Counted from the stretch's first letter, positions 36,382-45,780 are shown. The stretch: DNA of 64,000 nt from Paenibacillus sp. MAEPY2 (GCF_000499205.1 NZ_AWUK01000030.1:124001-188000); one strand, 5' to 3'. Numbers and translations are program-made. The notes: a model not told the origin generated them from the letters alone.

Positions 36382-37617
36382 ATGAAAAAATTGCTTTGGA
36401 TTGGATGCTTGTCCTATTTCCTCATCGGGCTTGCCCATGTGGTTCTCGGCTCCATCCTGCCCGTTGCCCTCGAACATTATGGCAAGGATTACAGTCAGGG
36501 AGGCACTCTGATATTTGCCCAATTTGCCGGGTTCCTGGGTGGTGTTCTGTTATCTCCGTGGTTGAATAATCGCTTTGGCAAACGAGGTGGTCTATTAATT
36601 GCCGCGGCGCTGCTCTGCATTGCAGAGTTATCCTATATGTTGCTGCCTCCTTGGGGCTGGATGTTCGTCATTGCCCCAGCAGCGGGATTCGGATTCGGCA
36701 TGATCGAGGCTGTTATCGGTACAATCATCATTGCTGCAATTAAAGACAATACCGCGGTTGCCATGAGCCGACTCGAAGTGTTATTTGGTATCGGGGCCAT
36801 GGTCATGCCGCTCATTGCCAGCGGACTAATTTCTGCCGGATACTGGCGTATGTCATTTCTGGTGGTTGCAGTCTGTGCAGCGATGACCTTTATCTTCTGG
36901 GCCAAAAGTTCATTCGGCGAGCTGGACAGCGAGTTGAGCCGACGTAGCTCGGGCCAGACTTCTGGACACGCTCCAGCAGCTGAATCGCCAGATGGAACGA
37001 ACTCCCCAGACATTAAGCCAACCCGTCCAACCTACCAAGGCCGTAATTTGGCTCTTCTGTCTTTATTTGTTCTATTTTTCTTTCTTTATGTCGGCACCGA
37101 GATGAGCCTGGCCAACTTCATGCCAGCCATTCTGATTGAGAAAATGAACATGAAGGAAGCAGGTGCCGCGCTTAGTGTTACCTGCTTCTGGATTGCCATG
37201 TCTGTTGGACGACTGTTTGCCGGATATATTGCGGAGAGATTCCAATATCGCGTCTACGTGCTGTACAGTTGTCTGGCAGCAGTTGTACTGCTGATGATCT
37301 TTCCGTTCACCAACCAGATCTGGTCTGCATTTCTGATCATTCTGTTACTCGGCCTTGCACTGTCGGGCGTGTTCTCCATTGCCCTCGTCTTCGCGAGCAA
37401 GATGCTGCCTGGAACAGAGGAATCGACGCCCAGTATACTGATTGCATCAGGTGGAGTCGGCGGTGCCATTCTGCCTTTGGTTACAGGCTGGAGTCTGGAT
37501 CATCTGGAGGTGAACCAGTCCGCATGGATGCTTGCCATTTTTGCAGTCGGCCTGCTCATGATCAGCGTAATCGCCTATCAATGGCAGCGCAGGCATATTG
37601 TAAGTTCAGCATCGTAA
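36382..37617 (+). CDS. MFS transporter
   Basis: A 411-residue 12-helix transporter. The first half has YFLIGLAHVVLGSILPVALE and GGVLLSPWLNNRFGKRGGLL; the second half begins after a hydrophilic loop at about residues 185-215 rich in Ser, Pro and Thr. The overall pattern resembles FucP/YfkF-type sugar or drug transporters. An AGAAGGAG site precedes the ATG. Substrate is unknown. Confidence 0.88.
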   Translation: MKKLLWIGCLSYFLIGLAHVVLGSILPVALEHYGKDYSQGGTLIFAQFAGFLGGVLLSPWLNNRFGKRGGLLIAAALLCIAELSYMLLPPWGWMFVIAPAAGFGFGMIEAVIGTIIIAAIKDNTAVAMSRLEVLFGIGAMVMPLIASGLISAGYWRMSFLVVAVCAAMTFIFWAKSSFGELDSELSRRSSGQTSGHAPAAESPDGTNSPDIKPTRPTYQGRNLALLSLFVLFFFLYVGTEMSLANFMPAILIEKMNMKEAGAALSVTCFWIAMSVGRLFAGYIAERFQYRVYVLYSCLAAVVLLMIFPFTNQIWSAFLIILLLGLALSGVFSIALVFASKMLPGTEESTPSILIASGGVGGAILPLVTGWSLDHLEVNQSAWMLAIFAVGLLMISVIAYQWQRRHIVSSAS

Positions 37618-37672
37618 CATCTGTTGAAGGATGATAAATAAGATTCCAATTACACAGAACTGTAAAAAGATA

Positions 37673-37707
37673 GGTTTCGTAGCCGTGAATGCTATGGAGC
37701 CTTTTTT
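37673..37707 (+). terminator. Terminator of the MFS gene
   Basis: GGTTTCGTAGC pairs with GCTATGGAGCC through two or three G-U pairs, and six T follow. Confidence 0.8.
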
Positions 37708-37794
37708 AATTTAAAATGAATGCCTCATGATTTTCGTGAAAATGTTCTTCGCTCTAAACTGATTATCGACTCTGTATCTTAGACCAATGGACGA

Positions 37795-38310
37795 TTACCC
37801 AGGAAATACTTCATTAGATATTGGGGTTGCCACCCCTTTTCCCTTTATGAATTTACCAAATAGAAAGCGAACGAGTGGGCCTATGATAAGAATCTGTAGA
37901 GGCAGGGCCAGACTAAAGTTACGAAGAATGGTATGAAGATACGTCTCAAGCAGTGATTTCCCCTCTAATTGATTGGCAAAATAGGCTGTAACCATGCCAT
38001 ACAGAGACATGATCAGCACCATGCCTACGACCATGCAACATGAAATGGCCAAAATGCCATGTACCTTATTGGACTTGTCGAACGGTAACGAGAAAGCCAC
38101 TTTCTGCGCTACAGGTCCGACAATGAAGGATTCCACCAGAAAAGCGATGATAAAACACAATATAAATTGAAACAGTATTTCTAACGGAGACATCGAGCCA
38201 ATCAAGCCATTTTTAAATAAATTGAAGGTCATCATGACGACAACCATCCCTGTACACATCATCAACCCAAAATAAACATGTTCCTTTTTCGTTGTTGGCA
38301 ATTCCCTCAT
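37795..38310 (-). CDS. DUF2798 membrane protein
   Basis: A 171-residue membrane protein with four helices arranged as two similar halves, each ending in a (V/I)(I/V)GP(V/L) segment (SFIVGPVAQKVAF and LIIGPLVRFLFG). This is the DUF2798 repeat. No function is assigned. The ATG touches AAAGG, so the exact start is uncertain. Confidence 0.83.
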   Translation of the reverse strand: MRELPTTKKEHVYFGLMMCTGMVVVMMTFNLFKNGLIGSMSPLEILFQFILCFIIAFLVESFIVGPVAQKVAFSLPFDKSNKVHGILAISCCMVVGMVLIMSLYGMVTAYFANQLEGKSLLETYLHTILRNFSLALPLQILIIGPLVRFLFGKFIKGKGVATPISNEVFPG

Positions 38311-38407
38311 CCTTTCTGTTTACCTTCGTAATTATAGAGATCACACCCCCCTCTTCATAAGTGAACATTCTGTGAACAATTCTAACTTTTCCAAATATAA
38401 ATCGGAT

Positions 38408-38436
38408 TTGACAACCCCGTAGTCCAGCCCTATGAT
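38408..38436 (+). promoter_or_regulatory. SigA promoter of the VOC-SDR pair
   Basis: TTGACA (38408-38413) and TATGAT (38431-38436) are exactly 17 bases apart, about 50 bases before the ATG. Confidence 0.85.
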
Positions 38437-38486
38437 ATTCCTTAAAATGGAAGAATGATTCATCTACTTTAAGGAGGATTTTGGAT

Positions 38487-38873
38487 ATGAGTTTTCAAAA
38501 GCGCATTGACCACGTCGGCATCGCCGTTCGTGATCTGGAGACCACACTCCGCTTCTATACGGAAATTGTTGGTCTTGAATTGAAAGACCGGGTAACCCAT
38601 ACCAACGGCGTCATTCAGCTCGCCTTTCTCGGCTTCAACGGAAGCAACGAGACCGAGATTGAGTTGATTCAGGGATACAGTGACAAGCTGCCTGCCGAAG
38701 GAACGGTGCACCATTTTGCCATCCATGTCGATGATCTTGATTCTGAATACGAGCGCATTAAGGCAACGGAGGCCGAATTTATTGATGGAGAGATCATTAC
38801 ACTGCCCAACGGTTACCGTTATTTCTTCATCTATGGACCTGAAAAGGAATGGATTGAGTTCTTCCAGCGCTAA
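38487..38873 (+). CDS. VOC family (glyoxalase-like) protein
   Basis: A 128-residue single-domain VOC protein. It has IDHVGIAVRDLETTLRFY with a metal His, then ELIQGY, HHFAIHVDDLD with a second His, and a final EKEWIEFFQR Glu. These match glyoxalase I or methylmalonyl-CoA epimerase-like metal sites. Exact reaction cannot be told. ATG 38487 behind AAGGAGG is preferred to the TTG two codons earlier. The next gene starts 17 bases on. Confidence 0.88.
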   Translation: MSFQKRIDHVGIAVRDLETTLRFYTEIVGLELKDRVTHTNGVIQLAFLGFNGSNETEIELIQGYSDKLPAEGTVHHFAIHVDDLDSEYERIKATEAEFIDGEIITLPNGYRYFFIYGPEKEWIEFFQR

Positions 38874-38890
38874 GAATTGGAGCTGATTTG

Positions 38891-39667
38891 ATGAACATTT
38901 TAATTACCGGAGCAGCCGGAAAAATTGGACGCGACTTATCTCAACATTTATCAGAGGCATTTCACCTGCGACTTACGGATCTGAATATCGACAGATTGCA
39001 TACGTATTCTGGGACAGGCCATGAGATCATGGCACTGGATGTGACGGATCCCGAAGCTTGTCAGCAAGCTTGTGAAGGTATGGATGTAGTTGTCCATTTG
39101 GCGGGAGATCCTTCCCCGCATGCCGGCTTCTATGAGTCCTTATTAGACATCAATATCAAAGGTACATTTAATGTATTCCGTGCGGCCAAGGATCAAGGCG
39201 TACGAAGAGTCATTTTGGCAAGCAGTGTACAGACGATCGAAGGGTATTCCATTGATGCCCAGATCTACCCGGACATGCCGACACGCCCACGGAATTTGTA
39301 CGGGGTTAGCAAATGTTTTGGTGAATCGCTCGCCTCCTATTTTGCTTATACCGAGGGGTTACAAAGTGTTGCAATACGTATTGGGGCATATGATGATTTT
39401 CAACCGGATGGGCCGCCGCTGGAGGCTCGTGATATGAGCGCGTATATTAGTCCGGTTGACTTGTGTGATCTGGTGTTCAAATCGATTATAGCTACAGATC
39501 TGGAGCCCTTCACCATACTGCATGGGATCTCGAATAATCGGTTTAAACGATTGAATCTGGAAGCCACACAGAAACAGGTGGGATATGACCCGAAATCCGA
39601 TGCTTTTGCACTCAGTCAGATTTCCCTCTACGATACGCCACGATTCGTCCCTCCATCCAGTTCCTGA
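38891..39667 (+). CDS. NAD-dependent epimerase/dehydratase family protein
   Basis: A 258-residue extended SDR. The nucleotide motif is GAAGKIG at residues 8-14, then VVHLAGDPSPHAGF, the ASSVQTIEG segment and the YGVSK active site. The sequence is closest in look to uronate dehydrogenase and related sugar-acid enzymes, but this is only inference. It starts behind GGAG and is probably co-transcribed with the VOC gene. Confidence 0.85.
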   Translation: MNILITGAAGKIGRDLSQHLSEAFHLRLTDLNIDRLHTYSGTGHEIMALDVTDPEACQQACEGMDVVVHLAGDPSPHAGFYESLLDINIKGTFNVFRAAKDQGVRRVILASSVQTIEGYSIDAQIYPDMPTRPRNLYGVSKCFGESLASYFAYTEGLQSVAIRIGAYDDFQPDGPPLEARDMSAYISPVDLCDLVFKSIIATDLEPFTILHGISNNRFKRLNLEATQKQVGYDPKSDAFALSQISLYDTPRFVPPSSS

Positions 39668-39668
39668 C

Positions 39669-39697
39669 TGGACATGCATCGGCCTCTGGCCTATAAT
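39669..39697 (+). promoter_or_regulatory. Promoter of the thi operon
   Basis: TGGACA (39669-39674) and TATAAT (39692-39697) are separated by 17 bases, about 35 bases ahead of the THI aptamer. Confidence 0.75.
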
Positions 39698-39727
39698 TAC
39701 ACCTAGTAATGCCCGTAACTTCATAGT

Positions 39728-39826
39728 TTCCCAGGGGAGTCGGAATTGGCCGGCTGAGAGTGTATCCCACCAAGATACTGACCCTTAGACCTGATCTGGA
39801 TCATGCCAGCGTAGGAATCGGAGTAT
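39728..39826 (+). promoter_or_regulatory. TPP riboswitch (THI element)
   Basis: The conserved segments GGGGAGTC, GGCTGAGAG, ACCCTTAGACCTGATCTGGA and CATGCCAGCGTAGGAA occur in order. It precedes an intrinsic terminator and the thiY gene, so thiamine pyrophosphate should shut off the operon. Confidence 0.96.
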
Positions 39827-39882
39827 ATCGAATTGGCCCAGCCTAGCCTCTTTGCTGAGTGCCACATCTCTAACGCCTGCAC

Positions 39883-39910
39883 GCGTCCCGGATTAACGGG
39901 GCGCTTTTTT
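39883..39910 (+). terminator. Attenuator of the TPP riboswitch
   Basis: GCGTCCCG and CGGGGCGC form the stem around GATTAA, followed by six T, between the aptamer and thiY. Confidence 0.88.
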
Positions 39911-40055
39911 AATGTTCTTTTATATAGCCAGAGAGCTAAAAAAAGTGACGTCATCCGGATCATAGCTGGTATAAATCTGTCGATTTATGCAAGAAGCTTG
40001 GATATGAAGCCAAGGAGTACCCCGCGCCACTGGCCGGACAATATGAAGGAGAGAA

Positions 40056-41102
40056 ATGAAGATGAAATGGCGTAAAATGATGGGACTGCTGCTCTTGTGC
40101 GTGATACTGGTAACTGTGGCCGCTTGCGGCAGCAAAGAAGCTGCACCTTCAGGAGCGAACGGCAGCAGCAACACCGAAAACAGTAGCGAAGGTGACAATG
40201 CAGCCCTCAAGGACATTAAAGTGGTGCTGGACTGGACACCAAATACGAATCATACCGGCCTGTATGCGGCCGTAGATCAAGGTTTTTATAAAGCCGAAGG
40301 TTTAAATGTGGAGATTGTTCAGCCAGGTACCGGAGGCGCGGATACCATGGTTGCTTCGAACGAAGTGCCTTTTGGCGTAAGTTATCAGGAGAGTGTTACC
40401 CAGGCCCGCACACAAGGTGTACCGCTCGTATCCATCGCTGCTGTTATTCAGCATAATACATCCGGATTTGCTGCTCCGGTGGATCGAAACATCAAGTCTC
40501 CCAAAAATTTCGAAGGCAAAACCTATGGTGGCTGGGGCTCGCCAGTAGAAGAAGCCGTGATGCAGTCAATTATGGAGGGCGAAGGCGCGGATGTATCCAA
40601 AGTGAAAAATATTAACATGGGCGATGCAGACTTTTTCACCGCTGTGAAACGTGATATCGACTTTGCCTGGATTTTCTACGCATGGACGGGCATAGAAGCC
40701 GAACTGCGCGGCGAACCGATCGACATGCTGTATGTGAAGGATTATTCCGAAGCACTGGACTACTACACACCTGTGCTTGTGACGAATGAACAGACGATTC
40801 AGAATGATCCCGAGCTGGTTAAAGCGTTCTTGAAAGCGACCTCTGAAGGATATCAATATGCGATTGAACATCCCGAAGAAGCTGCCAACATTCTGATCAA
40901 GGCCGTACCGGATTTGGACAAGGATCTTGTACTCGCAAGCCAGAAATGGCTGAGTCCGAAATATCAGGATGACGCACCACGCTGGGGTGAGCAGAAGCAG
41001 GAAGTATGGCAGAACTACACGGATTGGATGTTTAGCAAAAAACTGCTCGACGAGCAGGTAGATGTGTCCAAAGCGTATACAAACGAATTTTTACCCCAAT
41101 AA
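40056..41102 (+). CDS. thiY: Thiamine-precursor (HMP-type) substrate-binding lipoprotein
   Basis: A 348-residue lipoprotein with lipobox Cys24 (TVAAC). The mature protein begins with the NMT1/THI5-like signature VVLDWTPNTNHTGLYAAVDQ and GFYKAEGLNVEIVQPG, typical of ThiY, which binds formylaminopyrimidine. A Ser/Asn-rich linker (30-48) precedes it. It is first in the THI-controlled operon with a permease and ATPase downstream. The ATG at 40056 lies behind AAGGAG at short spacing; 40062 is an alternative. Confidence 0.92.
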   Translation: MKMKWRKMMGLLLLCVILVTVAACGSKEAAPSGANGSSNTENSSEGDNAALKDIKVVLDWTPNTNHTGLYAAVDQGFYKAEGLNVEIVQPGTGGADTMVASNEVPFGVSYQESVTQARTQGVPLVSIAAVIQHNTSGFAAPVDRNIKSPKNFEGKTYGGWGSPVEEAVMQSIMEGEGADVSKVKNINMGDADFFTAVKRDIDFAWIFYAWTGIEAELRGEPIDMLYVKDYSEALDYYTPVLVTNEQTIQNDPELVKAFLKATSEGYQYAIEHPEEAANILIKAVPDLDKDLVLASQKWLSPKYQDDAPRWGEQKQEVWQNYTDWMFSKKLLDEQVDVSKAYTNEFLPQ

Positions 41103-41109
41103 AATTATC

Positions 41110-41300
41110 CATATAAAACGAACTTAGTATTTACACGAGGACGAAGAGGACAGAAATAACGTGGAAAAGCGAAGCGTTCGCCTTTATCACCGGATTTTCC
41201 ATTTGGAGAAGGGAATCAAAAAATCTGGGGATAACAGCGATTGGAAGGTTATTCTGTCATCGAAGTGGCAAGTGTAACAGTCATTAGTTCATTTTATATA
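41110..41300 (+). repeat. Structured dispersed element, copy 2
   Basis: About 190 bp lying between thiY and the next gene of the same operon. Ends are inverted: ATATAAAACGAACTTAG at the left, and at the right the complement of ATATAAAATGAACTAA. As plus-strand RNA, GACAGAAATAAC pairs with GTTATTCTGTC, TATCACCGGATTT with AAATCTGGGGATA, and GCGAAGCGTTCGC folds on itself. It matches copies 1 and 3. No reading frame of note is present. Confidence 0.82.
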
Positions 41301-41324
41301 TTTCGAAAGGAAAAGTGATCTTTC

Positions 41325-41615
41325 ATGGCAAGCACACTACTTAGCATTCAAGTCATTCCCAAAACGCCCAATGGCGAAAATTCCTATCCTTACGTTGATC
41401 GTGCGATTGAAGTTATTCAGCAGTCAGGCTTGAAATATCAGGTTAACCCACTCGATACCACGATGGAGGGAGAACTGGAGGAGCTGCTGGAGGTTGTCCG
41501 CAAAATGCATGAAGTTCTTGTGGAAGCCGGCAGCCCAAGCATCATCTCACAGATCAAGATCGCCCATAGCCCGAGCGGCTTCAGCATGGACACCCTGACG
41601 GAGAAATATCGCTAA
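41325..41615 (+). CDS. MTH1187/YkoF-like thiamine-binding protein
   Basis: A 96-residue alpha/beta protein starting STLLSIQVIPKTP and containing NPLDTTMEGELEELLEVV, the pattern of the MTH1187 (DUF77) family. Members sit with thiamine-precursor ABC genes and bind thiamine-like ligands in the cytoplasm. It is behind AAAGGAA and its stop adjoins the thiX start by one base. Confidence 0.88.
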   Translation: MASTLLSIQVIPKTPNGENSYPYVDRAIEVIQQSGLKYQVNPLDTTMEGELEELLEVVRKMHEVLVEAGSPSIISQIKIAHSPSGFSMDTLTEKYR

Positions 41616-42373
41616 TGCCTGCCTATTGGAAAAGCGTATGGCCGCCCTTTGTGGCGGTTATTCTCTTTATAGCAGTATGGCAAGGAGCTGTCTCCCTGTT
41701 TCATATCGAGAAATGGATGCTGCCTGCGCCTTCTGACATCGCCCATGAAGCGGCCTCTCAGGCCGAGCGACTTGGCATGCACGCATGGGCAACCATCCAA
41801 CTGACATTGATCGGGTTCGCAGCAGGTACACTTACGGGATTACTGATTGCGATGGTGCTGCATCTGATTCCATTTTTGAAATCTGCACTCTATCCGTTAC
41901 TTATTCTTAGTCAAAATATACCGACCATTGCGCTGGCCCCGCTCTTGCTGATCTGGTTCGGATTTGGACTGCTACCCAAACTGATTACCATCATTCTGGT
42001 CTGCTTCTTCCCGGTGGCTGTAGCTGCCATGGACGGGTTGACCCGCACCGATGCGGCGATGATGAACTATATGCGCATGGCTGGCGCCAAACGCGGCTCA
42101 ATTTTTTGGAAGCTTGAGCTTCCACATGCGCTGCCTTCGGTGTTCTCAGGGATCAAAATTGCCGCTACGTACAGCGTCATGGGTGCGATCATTGCGGAAT
42201 GGATTGGAGCAGATAAGGGCATCGGGTATTATATGATGCTGCAAAAATCGGCCTATCGGACGGACCGTCTGTTCGTAGCAATCATGATTATTGTGGCACT
42301 GAGTCTGCTGCTCTTCCTGCTCATTGCACTACTGGAGAAGCTGCTCGTTCGCTGGCGACCGCAGAAGCGATAA
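41615..42373 (+). CDS. thiX: Thiamine-precursor ABC transporter permease
   Basis: A 252-residue permease with six helices. The EAA loop is MRMAGAKRGSIFWKLELPHALP. SQNIPTIALAPLLLIWFGFGLLPK is the segment (shown in part) shared with SsuC/TauC/ThiX permeases. The operon position between ThiY and the ATPase, and the THI control, support precursor uptake rather than sulfonate uptake. Its start overlaps the preceding stop by one base. Confidence 0.9.
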   Translation: MPAYWKSVWPPFVAVILFIAVWQGAVSLFHIEKWMLPAPSDIAHEAASQAERLGMHAWATIQLTLIGFAAGTLTGLLIAMVLHLIPFLKSALYPLLILSQNIPTIALAPLLLIWFGFGLLPKLITIILVCFFPVAVAAMDGLTRTDAAMMNYMRMAGAKRGSIFWKLELPHALPSVFSGIKIAATYSVMGAIIAEWIGADKGIGYYMMLQKSAYRTDRLFVAIMIIVALSLLLFLLIALLEKLLVRWRPQKR

Positions 42374-42416
42374 TTTTGAAATATGCTCTATATAAAGGTT
42401 AGGAAGTGATGACGAG

Positions 42417-43316
42417 ATGACACCCGAACACAACGAGCGGGCAGCTGCTGCGCCGGATGCGAGTACAACCACTCCAACGGGTAGTGGAGATCCTGAACAT
42501 GAAGCCGTGACCTTAACTGCTAATCATTCATCGCCAGCGTTGGAAGTTCAGAATGTACATGCCTCGTTCCGCGAGCGGCGTAGCACATTACCCGTTCTGG
42601 ATGGCTTGACCCTTAACGTGGAACAAGGAGAATTCGTAGCCATCGTCGGTCCTTCCGGCTGCGGCAAAAGCACCCTTTTCCACATCATCGGCGGCTTGCT
42701 GAAACCACAGGAGGGCCAAATTCTGATGAATGGTCAGGATGTTACCGGACAGCGCGGCAAGATCAGTTATATGCCGCAGCAGCCTGCCCTCTTCCCATGG
42801 CGTACCATTGAAGACAATGTCCTGCTTGCAGGCGAGGTGTCTGCGGACACACCGTCACGGTCCGAAGCGCTTGCCAATGCCCGGAAGTGGTTGGGCAGTG
42901 TCGGACTGGCTGGATTTGAACGAGCCTATCCGCATATGTTATCGGGCGGCATGCAGCAGCGGGTTGCATTTCTGCGCGCCCTGCTCAGTCCACAGGAGCT
43001 GATGCTGCTGGACGAACCATTCAGCGCGCTGGATGCACTGACCCGCAGCGACATGCAGCGCTGGCTGCTCGATATCTGGGAACAGAATCGCCGCTCGGTG
43101 CTGTTCATTACGCATAATATCGAGGAAGCCTTGCTGCTTGCTGATCGCATCTATGTTTTATCGAACCGGCCTGCAGCCGTACTGCACGAGGTCGATGTTC
43201 CCTTTGAACGTCCACGGCGCGAAGCGATCACGGAGGAACCTGCTTTTCTTGAGCGTAAGCGGCAAATTTCCCAGTGGATGAGAGAAGAACAGCAGAAAAC
43301 CCGCCTATCCAAATAG
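42417..43316 (+). CDS. thiZ: Thiamine-precursor ABC transporter ATPase
   Basis: A 299-residue ATPase. An unusual N-terminal 40-residue low-complexity leader (Ala, Thr, Pro) precedes the domain. Walker A is GPSGCGKST at 77-85, then the Q-loop MPQQPALFPW, the signature LSGGMQQRV, Walker B LMLLDEPFSALD and the H-loop ITHNIEEA. It ends with the operon terminator overlapping its last codons. Confidence 0.9.
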   Translation: MTPEHNERAAAAPDASTTTPTGSGDPEHEAVTLTANHSSPALEVQNVHASFRERRSTLPVLDGLTLNVEQGEFVAIVGPSGCGKSTLFHIIGGLLKPQEGQILMNGQDVTGQRGKISYMPQQPALFPWRTIEDNVLLAGEVSADTPSRSEALANARKWLGSVGLAGFERAYPHMLSGGMQQRVAFLRALLSPQELMLLDEPFSALDALTRSDMQRWLLDIWEQNRRSVLFITHNIEEALLLADRIYVLSNRPAAVLHEVDVPFERPRREAITEEPAFLERKRQISQWMREEQQKTRLSK

Positions 43317-43327
43317 TGCGGGTTTTT
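43296..43327 (+). terminator. Terminator of the thi operon
   Basis: AAAACCCGC pairs with GCGGGTTTT; a T-run follows. The left arm lies inside the end of thiZ. Confidence 0.85.
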
Positions 43328-43411
43328 GAGTTATTATTTTCCTGAAATGGGTGATCCAAGAGAGACTACGCTGCGTAACATTGGTAAAAGACAAAAAGGA
43401 GGGGTTTATCC

Positions 43412-44218
43412 ATGCACTCAACCGCTTTTGCACCCTTGATCGATGCACATCTTCACTTGGACAAATATACACCTGAAGAACAACGCGAGATGCTGCATTC
43501 CTTCTCATCCCAGCAAGTTGAAGCCGTCATCGCCGTTTCCATGAATCTGGCATCTGCCCAAACCAATCTGGAACTAGCTTCACAATACCCTCGTACCGTA
43601 TATCCGGCCTTTGGTTTCCACCCTGAACAGGCCCTGCCGTCCCTGGCAGAGCTGGATCTGTTCTTCCACTGGATCGAAAAGTATATCGGACAAGCTATAG
43701 CGATTGGGGAAGTTGGATTGCCTTATTACAACCGACAGGAAGTCGAAAAATCCGGACAACCCTTTGATCAGAGCGGCTATATCGATCTGTTGGAGCGATT
43801 TATCCAGCTGGCGAAGCGGCACAATAAACCGATTGTACTGCACGCTGTATACGAGGATGCCGATATCGCCTGTGACCTGCTGGAGCAATATCATCATCGC
43901 CGCGCTCATTTTCACTGGTTCAAAGGTTCCAAGCGGACCGTCCAGCGAATGGCTGACAACGGACACTTCATTTCATTCACACCCGATATCATCTATGAAG
44001 AGGAAATTCGCGAACTGGCCCGCCAGTATCCTTCAGAGCAAGTTATGGCAGAGACCGATGGACCTTGGCCTTTCGAGGGGCCTTTTCAGGGAAGAATGAC
44101 ACACCCTGCTATGACCAGACAAGTGATTCAGGCCTGGAGCGAAGTGAACGGTATGGGCACAGAGCGGGCTGCGCGCCTCTTTTATCAGAATACGAAACGC
44201 TTCTACGGTCTTCCTTAG
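43412..44218 (+). CDS. TatD family hydrolase
   Basis: A 268-residue metal-dependent hydrolase. The HxH motif is in LIDAHLHLDKY, a Glu ligand in AIGEVGLPYY, and later His and Asp ligands in VLHAVYED, HFHWFKGS and AETDGPWPF. TatD enzymes act on DNA ends or other phosphodiesters; this one is somewhat divergent and its substrate is unknown. It follows AAAGGAGG. Confidence 0.9.
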   Translation: MHSTAFAPLIDAHLHLDKYTPEEQREMLHSFSSQQVEAVIAVSMNLASAQTNLELASQYPRTVYPAFGFHPEQALPSLAELDLFFHWIEKYIGQAIAIGEVGLPYYNRQEVEKSGQPFDQSGYIDLLERFIQLAKRHNKPIVLHAVYEDADIACDLLEQYHHRRAHFHWFKGSKRTVQRMADNGHFISFTPDIIYEEEIRELARQYPSEQVMAETDGPWPFEGPFQGRMTHPAMTRQVIQAWSEVNGMGTERAARLFYQNTKRFYGLP

Positions 44219-44240
44219 ACGCTATTCATAAGCACCAAAA

Positions 44241-44276
44241 AAAGAAGTCAGCCGGCATCCGCCGACTGACTTCTTT
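44241..44276. terminator. Bidirectional terminator between tatD-like and nitroreductase genes
   Basis: A 16-bp stem with one mismatch (AAAGAAGTCAGCCGGC / GCCGACTGACTTCTTT) lies between convergent genes, with an A-run to the left. Confidence 0.9.
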
Positions 44277-44288
44277 GGAATTCACTCT

Positions 44289-45032
44289 TTAACGCTTCAA
44301 GAACCCTTTACCTTCGAGAAAAGGCTTCATCTGTAGACGTACCGGCTCTGTGAGACGTTTCGCCATCATTTCGGACCATGGTGTCGAACGTTCCCCTTGG
44401 GTACGCTCCTTCATGTATGCAGCGGTCGTTTCGTCATAGCTCTCTACGCCCTTGAGCGTCTGTTCAGCATTATAGCGACCATGGTGAAGCACCGCATCAA
44501 GCGGCAGACGCGGACGAATGCCCGTCTCCTGATCCGCAACGCCAATGCACATGCCATAGACCGGATAGACACCTTCAGGCAAGCCTAACACTTCGTTGAC
44601 TTCTTCAATGCGGTTACGCAACCCGCCAATATAGACAATACCGAAACCTAACGACTCTGCCGCAAGCGCCGCATTTTGTGAAGCAAGCGCAACATCAATT
44701 GTCGCTACCATAAAGTTCTCAGTGGAGTCCTCATAGGATTCCTTCTCCGGCAAGTGACGTTTAGCAGCATCACTCAGACGATAAAGATCAGCACACCACA
44801 CAAGAAACACAGGACATTCGTTGACGTAAGACTGATTGCCCGCCAATTCAGACAATTTGGCCTTCTGCTCCTGTTCGGTAACAGCAATTACAGTATAGGC
44901 CTGTACACTACTTGAAGAGGAAGCCATCTGCCCGGCTGCCACGATTGCTGCCAGCTGTTCCTCGCTTACCGGGTCTGGCTTGAATTTCCGTACAGAGCGG
45001 TGTTTCATCATCAATTCAATGGTTTCGTTCAT
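44289..45032 (-). CDS. NAD(P)H-dependent flavin oxidoreductase (NfsA/Frp type)
   Basis: A 247-residue nitroreductase. It has MMKHRSVRKFKPDP at the N-terminus, AGQMASSSSSVQAYTVI, AAESLGFGIVYIGGLRN and VYGMCIGVAD, all typical of FMN-binding NfsA/NfrA enzymes. It reduces nitro compounds, quinones or flavin with NADPH. The ATG at 45032 overlaps the TetR gene by 17 bases, so it is probably expressed with it. Confidence 0.9.
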   Translation of the reverse strand: MNETIELMMKHRSVRKFKPDPVSEEQLAAIVAAGQMASSSSSVQAYTVIAVTEQEQKAKLSELAGNQSYVNECPVFLVWCADLYRLSDAAKRHLPEKESYEDSTENFMVATIDVALASQNAALAAESLGFGIVYIGGLRNRIEEVNEVLGLPEGVYPVYGMCIGVADQETGIRPRLPLDAVLHHGRYNAEQTLKGVESYDETTAAYMKERTQGERSTPWSEMMAKRLTEPVRLQMKPFLEGKGFLKR

Positions 45033-45624
45033 TGCCATTCACTCCCAATCCTCGTAGTACGAATTCAATGGTTTGCTCAGCCAGCTCATCTGTATTCATG
45101 TGCTGATAGTCAAAGCTAAACCGTGAATTCTTGGCCCGTTTGTGCGCCAAAGCTACACCCATGACCTGAAGCATCGCATAAGACACGGACTCTATTTGGA
45201 AAACGCCCTGCTCCTTGCCTTCACGCAGCAGTTCCCTCACTCGGGTCCAGACGGGGTCCAGAAAGCGAAACACGGTATCTGTGCGATGAGTACGAAGCGT
45301 AATTTCCAGCTGTACAATATCGCTCATCTCCCGGTCCGTCATCGTGAACTTTACGACTTCACCTATGATTCGTCGGATACCTTCCACGGGGGAGGACATG
45401 GACTCTTCAGCCAACTCGTTCATCATATGATCAGGAAAAAAGTGCTCAAATAATGCTTCGAACACCTTTTCTTTGCCGCCAAAATGATACGAGACCAGCG
45501 ACACATTCGCACCCGCCTCATCACAGATTTGACGAACACTTGTCCCATCATACCCCTGCTGTGCAAAAAGTTTCTTGGCTGCAAGCAGAATCCTCGTCTT
45601 GATATCCAATTCCGGTTCCGTCAT
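45016..45624 (-). CDS. TetR/AcrR family regulator
   Basis: A 202-residue regulator. The DNA-binding helices are in residues 10-55 (TRILLAAKKLFAQQGYDG, VRQICDEAGANVSLVSYHFG). The C-terminal ligand domain resembles the CecR/YbiH group, whose members control ABC exporters. It could govern the nitroreductase that overlaps its end, or the permease gene upstream, which has a palindrome in its promoter. A terminator separates it from that permease. Confidence 0.92.
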   Translation of the reverse strand: MTEPELDIKTRILLAAKKLFAQQGYDGTSVRQICDEAGANVSLVSYHFGGKEKVFEALFEHFFPDHMMNELAEESMSSPVEGIRRIIGEVVKFTMTDREMSDIVQLEITLRTHRTDTVFRFLDPVWTRVRELLREGKEQGVFQIESVSYAMLQVMGVALAHKRAKNSRFSFDYQHMNTDELAEQTIEFVLRGLGVNGNERNH

Positions 45625-45780
45625 TCGTTCCGCTCCTCTTGTCCGTTCTATTCATATGCTCCAGCTCACCGGGCTGCAGCAAGACTGCTCTATCGTTTCA
45701 TTATGAAAGTTTGTGCATCAAAGCGCAAGGTTTGCCGTCTGCAATCCTGCAAGCTAACTATCTCAACCTACTATTAAACC

